A program made the position numbers and the translations under genes. A stretch of 26,190 nt of DNA from Polychytrium aggregatum (taxonomy: Eukaryota; Chytridiomycota; Chytridiomycetes; Polychytriales): contig NW_026516529.1 of assembly GCF_025602895.1 (NCBI RefSeq), positions 1 to 26,190 on the forward strand. The letters are read 5' to 3'. The notes below the pieces were generated by a model that had not been told where the DNA came from, did not search any database, and worked only from the letters and a program-made list of their open reading frames with translations. This document shows positions 16,392 to 26,190 of the stretch, one piece after another; within the stretch, counting starts at the first letter, position 1; each line of letters starts with the position of its first letter.

Positions 16392-18887
16392 ATGGTCCTT
16401 CAAACGTCTGGTTCCATAGCAGCATCGCAGGTGGCCAGAGAGTATTATCCGCCCGATGTGCCCGTTAACGAATACACATGGTACAGCAAGATGAGCACAG
16501 GTGTTCTGAGCGGCTCGTACACACCTACGATCACCGGCAGTGACCCGACTCGCCAGGTGCAGATGACATCCAGCTCGATCACCTCGAGCATGACCGGCAT
16601 CTCACAGCAGCTGCGTGTGCAGGATTATGCGTCATTCACGCTCACCTTCCAGATCTCCACAGACAACGCAAGTGCCGACAGCTCCAATATCTTCTTTGGC
16701 AACACGTCGGCGATCATGAATCCATCGAGTTCGTTCGCGGCGCCGGCCTGTGGATTCAACTTTGAGATCTGGTCCGGCAGCACGCAGGGACAGGGTATCC
16801 ACTTTTACGACACCACTGCAACACGGCGAGTCACCAACAGCACCACGGCATCCAAGGTCTGGGTCAACACCAGCGCCACCGTCGGCAGCGGGACCTGGTA
16901 CTCAGTCCAGATCGTCTACAACCGCAGCCCCAACAACACATGGGCCATCTCGATTGGCACAAGCGGTGCCCCGACCACACCATCGCTCCTGTACACCTAC
17001 TCCGATCCAAACCACACCGCATTCCTGTCAGCTTCTGGAAGCTACTGGGGTGTCGCATCGATGGGATACGGTGCCTCGACAAACCAATACTTCCGCAACA
17101 TCAAGCTGGTCACCTATGGCTCACCCGTGCAGACGCTCTTCAATTTCTTCAACTGGTACAGCTTGTTGACCATCGCGGGCGTTGCGACACAGCCAGCCGG
17201 CAGCCAGTACGATCCGTACATACAAGCCGAAATGATTCCGGGTACAGCTACCAACCAGACCGGGTACTATTACTCGTCCGCTGTCCCGGTCGGCAAGTAC
17301 TCGTACATGTCATTCGAGTGTGGTGCTTGGTATGTGGGGTCGACCCCTGCCAACGGCTGGTTCTTCATCTTTGGCTCCAGTTCCTCGGGTGCCACACTCA
17401 CCAGCGGTAGTGTCGCAGTGTATTTCAACTACAACAGCAGCTTCTCGAGCGGGTCGTACTCGGGTGCTGGGGTGTATATCATCAAGAGCGGCACGGCCGT
17501 GGCCTACAGCTCCACCGGACTGAGCGGCATATCCGCGAGCACCTGGACCAGTCTCCAGATCATCTACAACTACCAGGCCACCAACACATGGGTTGTCTAT
17601 GTCTCTGGCAGCGCCGTCCTGACTTGGAGCGACTCGAGCTATGCCACGACGGCGACGGGTATGGGGACGTATTTCAACGCTGTGGCGCAGTGCGGCTCGA
17701 CGCAGACCATGCAGGTGTGGTTTGACAGACTCTCGCTCATCTTCACGCCCCGCACCTTCTCGTTCAGCCAGCTGCGAACAGCAGCACCCGGAGTGAGCTC
17801 GAGTGGTGCAGTCAAGCTCTCTCAGTTCTACGGTGGCCAGGCGGCTGCCCTCTGTGGACTCAACAACACGGGATCATTCTCGACCAGTGTCACATGGGGT
17901 AGCAGCCCTGGTGACGAAGGGTTCTATGCCCGCGATCTTGGTGCCTGGAACATGAGTCCGTGGTTGCTCACGTCGAGCCAGATGCCCGACTCGTCAGCGC
18001 GCTGGCTCTGGAACACGACGAGTGCAGCGACCAGTGCGTCGAACTATGTGATTATCAACTTTATCGTGAGCTACAGCAACACCAGCACGTCGAATGTGAG
18101 TGCCACACTCTATGCGATCGTCGACGATGCCAGTCTCATTTACCAGAACAAGATCCTCGTCGGATCCACCAAGTGGTATTACGGCGCGCAGTACACCAAG
18201 ATTGCGGTCACGCTCGTGCCGGGACTCAATGTGTTTGAGTTTCTCTGCTGGAACAGCACAGGGTCGACGGCGGGTCTGATCTTCTCGTGCATTAACACAT
18301 CGAGCACCGTGCTCTTCCGCAGCGACAACTACAGCCCAGACACGGTGCTGACCAACTCGACCCGCACCATCTACAGCGTCGTCGCGAGTCCGTCCTCGTT
18401 CACGAGCAACATCCCGCAGCAACCGGCTCCGGTCTCGGAGATGTGCATTCTGGACCAGGTGTCATCGACGGCCAAGAGCAACTGCTCGGGTGCATATGCA
18501 CTCTTCCTGCTCACGACCACCTACACCGGCCCCGTGATCAACATCATGCGGAGCAGCGACAGTACCAGTAGCGACGTCTACGCAGACATGGGCGGCAACC
18601 TCTTTATCGACAGCGCTCACCAGAGTCCGTACAGCACCTGGATCAGCACGGCGACGGCCTATGTAACCAAGTGGTATGACCAGTCCGGCAACGGAAACCA
18701 CTGCACGCAGACCACCACGGGTGCACAGCCGGTCATGTATCTGACCAACTCCACGGCATACGGCTTCTATAGTGTCAACTCGTCTTGCTGTGTCTGTAGC
18801 GGCAGTCGTGGATGGGGCACGCTCTCGTACCTGAACATGCCCTCGGGTGTGATTCCAACGGGCACATCGAATGCGGCCTATTCCTTT
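16392..18887 (+). pseudogene. Large fibre/adhesin-like surface protein, 3' end cut by element 4
   Basis: There are 832 codons from the ATG at 16392 to the LTR at 18888. The N-terminus (M-V-L-Q-T-S-G-S-I-A-A-S-Q-V) resembles starts of phage and giant-virus tail or fibre proteins. Two related beta-rich, concanavalin A/LamG-like repeats follow (about 40-245 and 265-455), sharing the pattern T-W-x-S-x-Q-I-x-Y-N and N-T-W. Then comes a linker F-S-Q-L-R-T...L-S-Q-F-Y-G-G (458-482), of the same phage-type style. A Trp-rich beta region spans about 505-660. Last is a region like the LamG/arabinofuranosidase-B fold (about 690-800: G-A-Y-A-L, Y-T-G-P-V, W-Y-D-Q-S-G-N-G-N). It is Ser/Thr/Asn rich with many N-x-S/T sites. 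A role in virion surface or glycan binding is inferred. The frame runs on into the LTR and stops at 18986. Confidence 0.75.
18883..18887 (+). repeat. Expected target duplication of element 4 (one side only)
   Basis: CCTTT lies directly outside the 3' LTR of element 4. Its partner should follow the 5' LTR of element 4 beyond the window, so it cannot be confirmed here. Confidence 0.4.
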
Positions 18888-19196
18888 TGTAACGTCCACT
18901 ACTGGGACGTTGGGGCAAGACGGGGAGGGAGGGGGTACAAGACAAGACAGGACGGGGCAGAACAGGGCGGTGCTAGGCTACTCTAGCGGACGGGTGAGCT
19001 CGGGGAGCACTTACGTTTATTCACGATAAAACCGAACTCCAGACAAACGGGGGGAACGGGGGCAACCCGCAGGTATACCCTGCGGTGGCCTGCCTGCGGT
19101 GCGTGAAAACGCAAAGCGCAGCACAGGTCACGACCCACTGCGCCGCGCAGTACGCGCAGTACGCGCAGCACAGCGTCGGAGATACCATCTCCTACA
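18888..19196 (-). repeat. 309-bp 3' LTR of element 4
   Basis: It matches the other family A LTRs over its full length. It supplies 33 in-frame codons, including the stop (18986), to the truncated fibre gene upstream. Confidence 0.95.
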
Positions 19197-19205
19197 CTCC
19201 CACAC

Positions 19206-21939
19206 TTAAGAAGGCTTCCTGCGAGGAGCCCTGCGTGTGCTCTTTATTTGGGGCTCCTCGAGGTGTTTACCGTATTTACTCAGCTCCTCGGGTGCATGGG
19301 ACAAGTCCTCCAGTGTTTGCCATGTGTTGCCCGAGTGTGGGTAACCAACCCACTTGACATAAAACCGAAGTGACCCATCAGCCACTTTCTTGTGCCTCAC
19401 GATCCTTTCGACTTCATATTCTTGAGTATAGTATTGTCCGAGGTCGTCTTCCAGTGGTGCGTCGTCCGGGACACCTTCGTCGGCGTCGGGGAACTGTGCT
19501 GGACTGCGGGTCGTGTGGCGACGCAGCTTGGACACATGGAAGACAGGATGGAGCTTGCTTCCAGGTGGCAAGTCCAACAGGTAGTTGAGGGGACTGGGTC
19601 GGGCCGCTATCTTGAACGGTCCTCGGTACTTGGGCAACAACTTCTTTGACTGGGCTTCGGGGACCTTGATGTTGTCGGCGTCCAGGTAGACAAGGTCTCC
19701 AACTTCAAAGGAGACATCCTGGTGTCGGCGGTCGTAGTACTTCGCCATCACTTGTTGCGCATCCGTGAGCGCGTCGGCGATCATCTTGTGTCGGACTTGA
19801 TGATCTTTGACAAAGGCACTTGGTTTGGGAGGCAATCCAGCCGTGGACTCGGTCAGTGTCAAGGAGGTGGGAACATCAGGCTGGAATCCGTAGAGCGCCT
19901 CAAAGGGGCTCAAGCCAGTTGTGCTCGACTTGGCGGTGTTGTATGCAAACTCTGCATGACTCAGCTGTATGTCCCAGTCGTCTTGGCTGGTCGAGGCGTA
20001 TGTCCTCAGGTATTGCTCGAGGGTGCGGATCGTCCGCTCGGACTGTCCATCCGTTTGTTGGTGGTGCGAGGTTGACATGTTCAGCTTGGTGCCGAGATGG
20101 TCGAACAGACTTGTCCAAAACAAGGAGGTGAATCGGGGGTCTCGATCACTGACGATGGACTTTGGGAGGCCGTGGTGCTTGAACACATGCTTGAAGAACA
20201 GCAGTGCAAGGTCAGGCGCGGAGCATGTCGTCTGGCACGGCACAAAGTGTGCCATCTTGCTGAACCTGTCGACAAAGACAGCGATTGCATCGTGGTCCAA
20301 CTTGGTCGTCGGTAGATGCGTGATGAGATCCATGGACATGCTGGTCCAGGGGCGGTCGGGAACAGGCAGGGGTTGCAGCAATCCTTGCTCTCGGGTCGTG
20401 CGTGACTTGACCATCTTGCAGGTATGGCAGGACTCGATGTACTTCTCGACGGTGCGCTTCATTCCAGGCCAGTATGCGACTTTGGCCAGTCGGTCGTATG
20501 TCTTCTCGACTCCAAAGTGTCCAGCGAGGGGCGAGTCGTGGACCTCTTGGAGCAACTTGGTCTTCAACGACGGAATGTCCGGCACACAGACACGGCTGTC
20601 CTTCTTCAGGAGGAGCAGGCCATCACGCACTGTGTACTCGGATGATTCGTCGTCCTTGGGGAGCTTAGACACCTTTCGGAACAGTTCTCCGAACTGTTTG
20701 TCGTTGGCGATGTTGTCTCGGACAACATCCAGCATCGTGTTGTCGACACTGACAGTCGACTCGTACAGTGACGCCAATTGGTAGTCGGGGCGTCGGGACA
20801 GTGCGTCAGGCACCACATTGAGTTTGCCTTTCTGGTATACAACCTCGTAGTTGTACTCGGCGAGGAACTCCATCCATCGCGCTTGGCGTCGGCTCAGGTT
20901 CTTCTTGGTGTCGAGGTAACGCAGTGACTGGTGGTCCGTCACAATCTTGAAGGGCTTGGCGGTACCGTGGAGGTACACTCGGAACTTCTGCAGCGCGTAG
21001 ATGATCGCAAGCTGCTCCTTCTCGTGCACGGGATAGTTGATCTCGTGTTGGGACAGTTTGCGCGACTCGAAGGCAACGGGCCTTCCCTCCTGCATCAAAA
21101 CAGCTCCCACCGCAAAGTCGGAGGCGTCGGTGTGCACGGAGACATCCGTGTTCGGGTCGAACACAGCGAGGACAGGAGCGTTCGTCAAGGCGTGCTTGAG
21201 GGTCTCGAACGCTTGGCGTTGTGGGTGGTCCCACACGAAGGGGCACTCTTTGCGGAGTAGGTCTGTGAGTGGACCGGCAGTGCGCGCCAGATCGGGGATG
21301 AATCGGCGGTAGTAGTTGACGAGACCGAGAAACGACTGCACGTCAGAGACGCATGCGAGCGGCGGCCACTCGACCACAGACTTGACCTTGGCGGGGTCGA
21401 CTTCGATTCCTCTTCCTGAGACAACGTGTCCCAGGAACGGGACTTGATTCTTGAAGAACTCACACTTGGACAGTTTGGCATACAACTTGTGCTCGCGTAG
21501 CTTGGCCAGCACGCGGGCGACATGACCTTCATGGGTCGCTTCATCCTTGCTGTACACAAGGATATCATCCAGGTACACGATGACAGAGTTGTCGAGCTCT
21601 TGGCGGAACACATCGTTCATCAGCTGCATGAACGTGGCAGGTGCGTTCGTCAATCCGAACGGCAGCACTAGGAACTCGTACAGTCCGTAGCGAGTCCTGA
21701 AGGCGGTCTTGTGGACATCATCCTCGTGGATGCGGATCTGATGGTAGCCTGAGCGGAGGTCTATCTTGCTAAAGACCTTTGCTCCACTCAGACGATCCAT
21801 CAACTCGTCGATCCTGGGCAACGGGTAGGTGTTCTTGATGGTCTGTTTGTTTAGTGCGCGATAGTCGACGCACATCCTGAGATCACCTTCTTTCTTCTTG
21901 ACAAAGAGCACTGGTGCACCATACGGTGACTGGCTCGGG
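19206..21939 (-). pseudogene. pol: Element 4 pol, RT to chromodomain, truncated by element 5
   Basis: The open frame corresponds to pol residues about 401-1310 of family A. It starts just before the first RT motifs and keeps Y-L-D-D, RNase H, integrase and the chromodomain intact. It lacks the protease and the gag junction because element 5 is inserted at 21939/21940. The translated part is identical to elements 2 and 3, so the break by element 5 must be younger than, or close in time to, the last burst of family A. Confidence 0.93.
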
Positions 21940-22122
21940 TGTTAGAGTCCGAAGGGGACTCAACGGCAAAAGAAGAAGTGAGCTCGAAGTGAGCTCAGGG
22001 AAGGCAAGGGTAAAGTCCGAAGTGGACTCGGAGAGGGAGCGAGGGAAGCAAAGATCCGTTCAAGATAAGACTAGTCTCGAAATGAGACGTGAGGAACACT
22101 CAGAGAATAAAGTAGAAGGCAC

Positions 22123-22128
22123 TTTATT
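22123..22128 (-). terminator. Polyadenylation signal in the element 5 LTR
   Basis: The minus strand reads AATAAA, shortly downstream of the TATA box as expected for a short R region. It would end transcripts in the 3' LTR. Confidence 0.6.
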
Positions 22129-22178
22129 TAGTCCTATTTTGAACGCTGAGGTTCGACTACACATCGCGGGGGTCAGGC

Positions 22179-22186
22179 TATTTATA
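22179..22186 (-). promoter_or_regulatory. TATA box in the element 5 LTR
   Basis: The minus strand reads CTATAAATAG. It is the only strong TATA box in this LTR and lies about 545 bases from the U3 end, a sensible distance for a promoter driving the element. Transcription would start near 22150-22160. Confidence 0.7.
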
Positions 22187-22730
22187 GACAAGTCCGGACT
22201 TGGCAGCGAAGGGCGGCCAAGGGAGGGAAAAGTGGGCGATCGAGCAGGGCGAAGGGGGCGATGCACGAACGAGGGCCGAGAAGGACCACCGAGACAGGCA
22301 GAGAACCAAAGCGAGGGAGGCGCAAGCAAAAGCGAAGCACCTGGCAGGAGAAACGTGCAAAGGCGAAGCAATGTGACTCAACGTCCAAGAAGCGGATTGG
22401 TCAAGTATAAGGTTGGGGCAAATGCATGCGAGATGAACAAGAGATCGGGGCGGTCAGGCAGGTCATGAGTCACCGGTGGTGGGACACATGACCGGCAGCC
22501 GAATTGCAACCAATCGCAGCAAGGCGCGTGCACAAACAAACCGGCGCGTGCGAAGAAGACAAAGGAAGCGGAGCAGCGCGGGGAAACGGAAGTGCGGAAG
22601 GAGCGGAAATGGCAGGCAAAAGGCGGAAAATTGGAGGGGAACTGCAAAGCTACACACAAACAAACAGAAAGGCAAAAGAACAGCCAAGTGTGCAGTCAAA
22701 GTGGAGAACAAGCAGAAGCTATCCCTAACA

Positions 22731-22743
22731 TCATCCCCTTCCT
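22731..22743 (-). other. Polypurine tract, element 5
   Basis: The minus strand reads AGGAAGGGGATGA immediately before the 3' LTR, a near-pure purine run of the right length and position to prime plus-strand DNA synthesis. It directly follows the pol stop codon. Confidence 0.85.
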
Positions 22744-25650
22744 TAGCGACGAACTCCGGGCGTCGCCTTCGGCTTTGAGGGATAGCGAAGGTGGAAGTCA
22801 GCAACAAGATCAGTGGCGTGGGAAACATTGGCAGCGGGCTCCCAAGACCGGTCAGTCTCGGAATAGCCCTTCCACTGAACCAAGTACTGTAAGCGACCAC
22901 GGAAGAGCCGAGAATCGAGAACAGTCTCGACCTCAAACTCTTCCTGGGAGTCAACAAGAATGGGTGGAGGTTCGGGTTGGGTGAACTCGGGAACAATGTC
23001 CTTCGTTCGGGGTTCAAGGAGGGATACATGAAAGACGGGGTGGACTTTGAGTGTGGAAGGGAGTTTAAGTTCAAAGGCAACGGGGTTGATGCGGCGAAGA
23101 ACTTTAAAGGGGCCAAGCTTTTTCTGATCAAGCTTGTTGGAGGGACGAAGGGTGCGGATGTGGCGACGATCAAGAAAAACGAGGTCGCCAACGGAGATGT
23201 CGGGAGTGGGGAGACGGGATTTGTTGGCCTGCAAAGTGTAGGACTCTTGGGCAACCCGGAGGTTGGCCTTGAGATCCTCGAGAACGGTCTGAAGTCGGTC
23301 GACACGTTCTTCGGCAGAGGGCACAACAGAAGGATCACGGATGATGGAGGGATCAAAAATGGGGTGATGGCCATGGACTGCAAAGAAGGGAGTCATGCCA
23401 GTGGAGGTGTTTTCCGAGTTGTTGTAAGTGAACTCGGCAAGGGGAAGGTGAAGGGTCCAGTCGTCTTGCAGGTAATTGCAATGGATACGCAAATACTGCT
23501 CGATGACCTGGTTGAGAACCTCGGTCGAACCGTCGGTCTCGGGGTGGAAGGCAGAAGAAAGGGAAATCTTCGTCTTCAGAAGCTCATTGAAGCGCCTCCA
23601 GAAGGCCGAAGTAAACTGAGTTCCTCGGTCCGAAACAATAGACCGGGGACAACCATGCAAGCGGAAGATGTGGGAGAGGAAGAGTTCGGCGGTTTGCTCG
23701 CCTGTAACCGTCTTCGTGGTGGGCACAAAGTGTGCTTGTTTGGACAGGCGGTCCTTAACCACGAAGATGGAGTCAAAGCCGTTCGAAGGTGGGAGATCCG
23801 TGATGAAGTCCATCGACAGGTCCCACCAACGTTCGGAAGGAACGGGGAGAGGGTGAAGTAAACCATAAGGGGAGTGACGGGACGGCTTGGCTCGCTGGCA
23901 CGCTTCACAATTAGCAATGAAGCGACGCACAGACTTACGAAGCCGGGGCCAGTGAAAGTCCCGGGAGATGAGCTCAACGGTCTTGGCAAGACCAAAGTGA
24001 CCAGCGGCAGCGGAGCAGTGACGTTGCTCAAACACTTTGAGCTGGAGCTCGGGGGAAGGGACAACGATCAGGTCTTTAAAGTAAAGGAGACCGTCACGGA
24101 AGGAGTAATCGCCATCAAGACGTTTGGCGTTGAAGTCAGAAAGAAGGGAACAAGAAAGGGTGGCAGCTCGAATCTCGGAAAGAAAATCGGGGTTCGAGCC
24201 GATAACGGTGATGCTGTCGAGAGAAATAGACTCGAACAGCTGAAGGAAGTTGGTGGAGTGGAGGGAGTCACCAGGCTTTATCTCAAAGTCAGAACGGCGA
24301 CTGAGAGCATCGGCTTTGGTGTTGAGGCGACCAGGGCGGTGGTAAATGCGAAAAGCAAAATCAGAAAGGAATTGGGCCCACCGGAACTGGCGGCGAGAAA
24401 GTTGGGAAGCGGAAGTGAACCGGGTGAGGTTCTGGTGATCAGAGAAAACAAGAGTGGGATGATCGGGGTCGGCAGCCATCAAGTAATGACGCCAGGCAGT
24501 AAAGGAATCGACAATAGCAAGGAGCTCTTTGTCGTGGGTGTCATAATTCACCTCGGCGGGACGGAATTGCCGAGAGTGAAAAGCAACGGGGTGAAGAGCG
24601 CCGTCAGGGTCAAACTGGGAAAGGACGGCACCCAGAGCAAAGTCAGAAGCATCGGGCTCGATGACAGCGGGTTTGGAGAAATCAAAGTAACGAAGAATAG
24701 GTGCGGAAGTGAATGAACGTTTAAGAGAATCAAAAGCCTCTTGGGCCTCGGGAGACCAAGAGAAGGTGGAGGATTTGGTGGTGAGTGAAGTCAAAGGACG
24801 AGCAAGTGCGGAAAAGTCCTTGACGAAGCGGCGGTAAAAGTTTGCGAAACCAATAAAAACTTGGATGTCGCGAGCAGAAGAGGGAACAGGCCAAAGGGAA
24901 ACGGCCTCGACCTTGGCAGGGTCCATTTTAATGCCATCGGCAGAAATGATCATGCCGAGAAAGTCAACTTCAGAAAGGTCAAAAGAACACTTGGCCGGAT
25001 TGACCTTAAGAGAGTGTTCACGAAGGCGAGAAAGAACAAGCTTAACATGCTCCTCATGCTCCAGGGGATCTTTTGAGAAGATCAGGATGTCGTCAAGATA
25101 AATGACAACACAGACACCAAGGAGGTCCGAGAAGATGTCGTTCATAAAAAACTGAAAAGCAGCGGGGGCATTCGAAAGACCAAAGGGGATAACATTGTAC
25201 TCGTAAGAGCCAGATTTGCAAACAAAAGCAGTCTTCCACTCATCGCCCTTCTTGACACGAACCAAGTGGTAAGCATCAGGAAGGTCAAGGTGTGAGAAGA
25301 CGCGGGCAGAAGAAAGTTTATCCAGAAGATCCTGGAAGAGGGGAAGAGGGTAGCGGTTCTTCTTCGTGATGGCATTGAGGCCCCGGTAGTCGACGCAAAG
25401 GCGAAGACCACCATTGGGCTTCTTCACGAAGAAGCAGGGAGCACCAACGGGAGAAGAGGATTTGGAGATCCAACCACGTGCGAGGGCGTTGGTCAGATAC
25501 TCCGAAAGAGCAGATTCCTCGGCCGGGGACAAAGGATAGACTTTCCCCGGCTTTGGCAAACGAGGTTCCTTTCCATCCTCGGTCCGTACAAACTCAATAG
25601 ACAAGTCATACGGACGGTGAGGAGGCAAGGAAAGAAGGAGGGTCAGACTT
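22743..25650 (-). CDS. pol: Pol polyprotein (RT-RNaseH-INT-chromodomain), element 5
   Basis: The open frame extends upstream to an ATG at 25727, but its first 30-odd codons are in the wrong frame relative to the protease/linker. Real similarity begins near P-P-H-R-P-Y-D-L. Numbering from that ATG: RT with Asp148 and Y-L-D-D at 210-213; RNase H with Asp359, Glu401, Asp430 and Asp473; integrase zinc finger His570, His577, Cys607 and Cys610; DDE residues Asp640, Asp700 and Glu736 (35 residues between the last two); G-P-F at 872-874; chromodomain about 930-975 (E-F-E-V-E-T-V, Y-L-V-Q-W-K-G-Y). The RT motif reads D-L-P-D-A-Y-H where fungal relatives usually have D-L-R-G-A-Y. The protein clearly differs from family A and recalls fungal chromoviruses. 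The catalytic domains are intact. Confidence 0.92.
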
Positions 25651-26190
25651 GAGGCTGAAAACGTCGCCAAACTCATTGTATTTGAGCGGGACACCTCGAG
25701 AGTCAACAGGGGTGCCAGACTCGGCATACACCTTCGTCGTGAGCACGGACCTTATCGACACCGTAGGATACGTCTCCGGCGAAGGAGGACGGATATCCAT
25801 TTGGGCAGCGAAAATGTCGAGCTTGTCTTCCCGTGCAAGACGGAGAAGACTCGCCGCATTAACGAGCTCAATGTCGGGCGAAGATAAAGCCGTTGGCTCT
25901 TCAGAAAGCGAAGCAGAGTCAAGGCGGGAAGAAAGGGAAGGCGAAGTGCCAAAGGAGGGAACCGGTGTAAGGGAAGGACCGGAGGGAGGAGTCAAAGGCG
26001 AAGTGCCCGAAGGGGGAGGCGAATAGCCGGAAGGGGACGAAGTGTCCAAGGAGGAAGCAGAGACATCCCGCGAGGATGTGTCCATCAGCAAGGCAAGAGG
26101 GATCGGAGAACGAAAGGGAGAGGGACTTCCAATTGACAACTGGATTATGCAAGCGCATCCAGGGAAGACCAAGAGTGATGGGAGTGGTGG
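25606..26190 (-). pseudogene. Element 5 protease end and PR-RT linker, split over three frames
   Basis: At the window end the minus strand reads a protease C-terminus (L-G-L-P-W-M-R-L-H-N-P-V-V-N-W-K, about 26125-26180) in one frame. A Ser/Pro-rich stretch and the conserved-looking linker (E-L-V-N-A-A-S-L-L-R-L-A, then G-D-V-F-S) lie in a second frame (about 25640-26110). The RT begins in a third. Two frame changes are therefore needed, near 26085-26125 and near 25620-25650. Either the copy is decaying or the sequence has small errors. A deliberate frameshift seems unlikely inside pol. Confidence 0.65.

Larger units (their letters stand above)
18888..21939 (-). mobile_element. Family A Ty3/gypsy chromovirus, element 4 (3' part, interrupted by element 5)
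   Basis: This is the fourth copy of family A: 3' LTR 18888-19196, purine-rich tract 19197-19207 and the pol 3' part. It follows element 2 base for base as far as I can read, with an offset of 17047, up to 21939 (equivalent to 4892). There the LTR of element 5 begins in mid-codon. The remaining 5' part (protease, gag, 5' LTR) is presumably on the far side of element 5, outside the window. Element 4 itself disrupted the fibre gene. Confidence 0.94.
21940..22730 (-). repeat. 791-bp 3' LTR of element 5
   Basis: It starts TGTTAG and ends CTAACA, a perfect 6-bp terminal inverted repeat. On the minus strand it holds a TATAAATA box (22179-22186) and, about 50 bases further on, AATAAA (22123-22128). 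That order sets U3, R and U5. No coding sequence is apparent in it, although several frames are open because the LTR has few stops. Confidence 0.9.
21940..26190 (-). mobile_element. Family B Ty3/gypsy chromovirus, element 5 (3' part, runs off the window)
   Basis: This is a different family from elements 1-4. It has a 791-bp 3' LTR (21940-22730), a clean purine tract, a pol with integrase and chromodomain, and a protease/linker segment reaching the window end. Gag and the 5' LTR are not included. It lies inside the RT coding region of element 4, so it is nested. The expected 5-bp duplication would be TCGGG (21935-21939), with its partner outside the window. Confidence 0.93.

Noticed and set aside
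21914..22468. 184-codon Arg/Glu/Gly-rich frame on the plus strand over the element 5 LTR
   Set aside because: It falls inside U5-R-U3 of an LTR with defined ends, TATA box and poly(A) signal. Its composition is that of purine-rich non-coding DNA.
22463..23383. 306-codon frame on the minus strand across LTR and integrase end of element 5
   Set aside because: It lies out of frame with the pol that has catalytic motifs and crosses the LTR boundary and polypurine tract.
1..26190. tRNA, rRNA or other structured RNA genes
   Set aside because: None was recognised by eye. The only tRNA-related sequence is the primer binding site complement.

Overview
The window is eukaryotic or eukaryotic-virus DNA dominated by Ty3/gypsy LTR retrotransposons of the chromodomain (chromovirus) type. 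Between them lies a short island of genes that look like they come from a nucleocytoplasmic large DNA virus (giant virus). Nothing bacterial is visible: no Shine-Dalgarno-spaced operons, no IS elements, no tRNA or rRNA genes. A genome of a fungus, oomycete or other protist carrying an endogenised giant virus, or a giant virus carrying host retroelements, would both fit. The window alone does not decide between them. Both ends lie inside repeats, as is typical of a contig broken at repeats.

Layout. 1-2149 (-): 5' part of element 1 (family A), cut by the window edge. 1841-7307 (-): complete element 2 (family A), which shares LTR 1841-2149 with element 1, giving a head-to-tail tandem. 7308-10773: viral-type island with a Ulp1/adenain-like protease (+), a very basic 138-aa protein (+), a RING-finger protein (+) and the bulk of a SET-like gene (-). 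10774-16240 (+): complete element 3 (family A), flanked by a 5-bp target duplication ACCAC. It splits the SET-like gene after codon 27. 16241-16321 (-): the missing start of that SET-like gene. 16392-18887 (+): a large fibre/adhesin-like gene, head to head with the SET-like gene and itself cut by the next element. 18888-21939 (-): 3' part of element 4 (family A). 21940-26190 (-): element 5 (family B, 791-bp LTR), inserted inside the RT region of element 4 and running off the window.

Family A is 5467 bp with 309-bp LTRs. Gag (273 aa, one CCHC knuckle) overlaps pol by 37 nt in the -1 frame. The overlap holds a textbook -1 frameshift signal: slippery heptamer, 7-nt spacer and perfect 8-bp stem. 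Pol carries protease, RT, RNase H, integrase and a C-terminal chromodomain. All five visible LTRs look identical and the proteins of elements 2 and 3 are identical, so the family has moved very recently. Removing the elements mentally gives a compact viral gene order: protease, basic protein, RING protein, SET-like gene (reverse), fibre gene. The retroelements have broken at least two of these genes.
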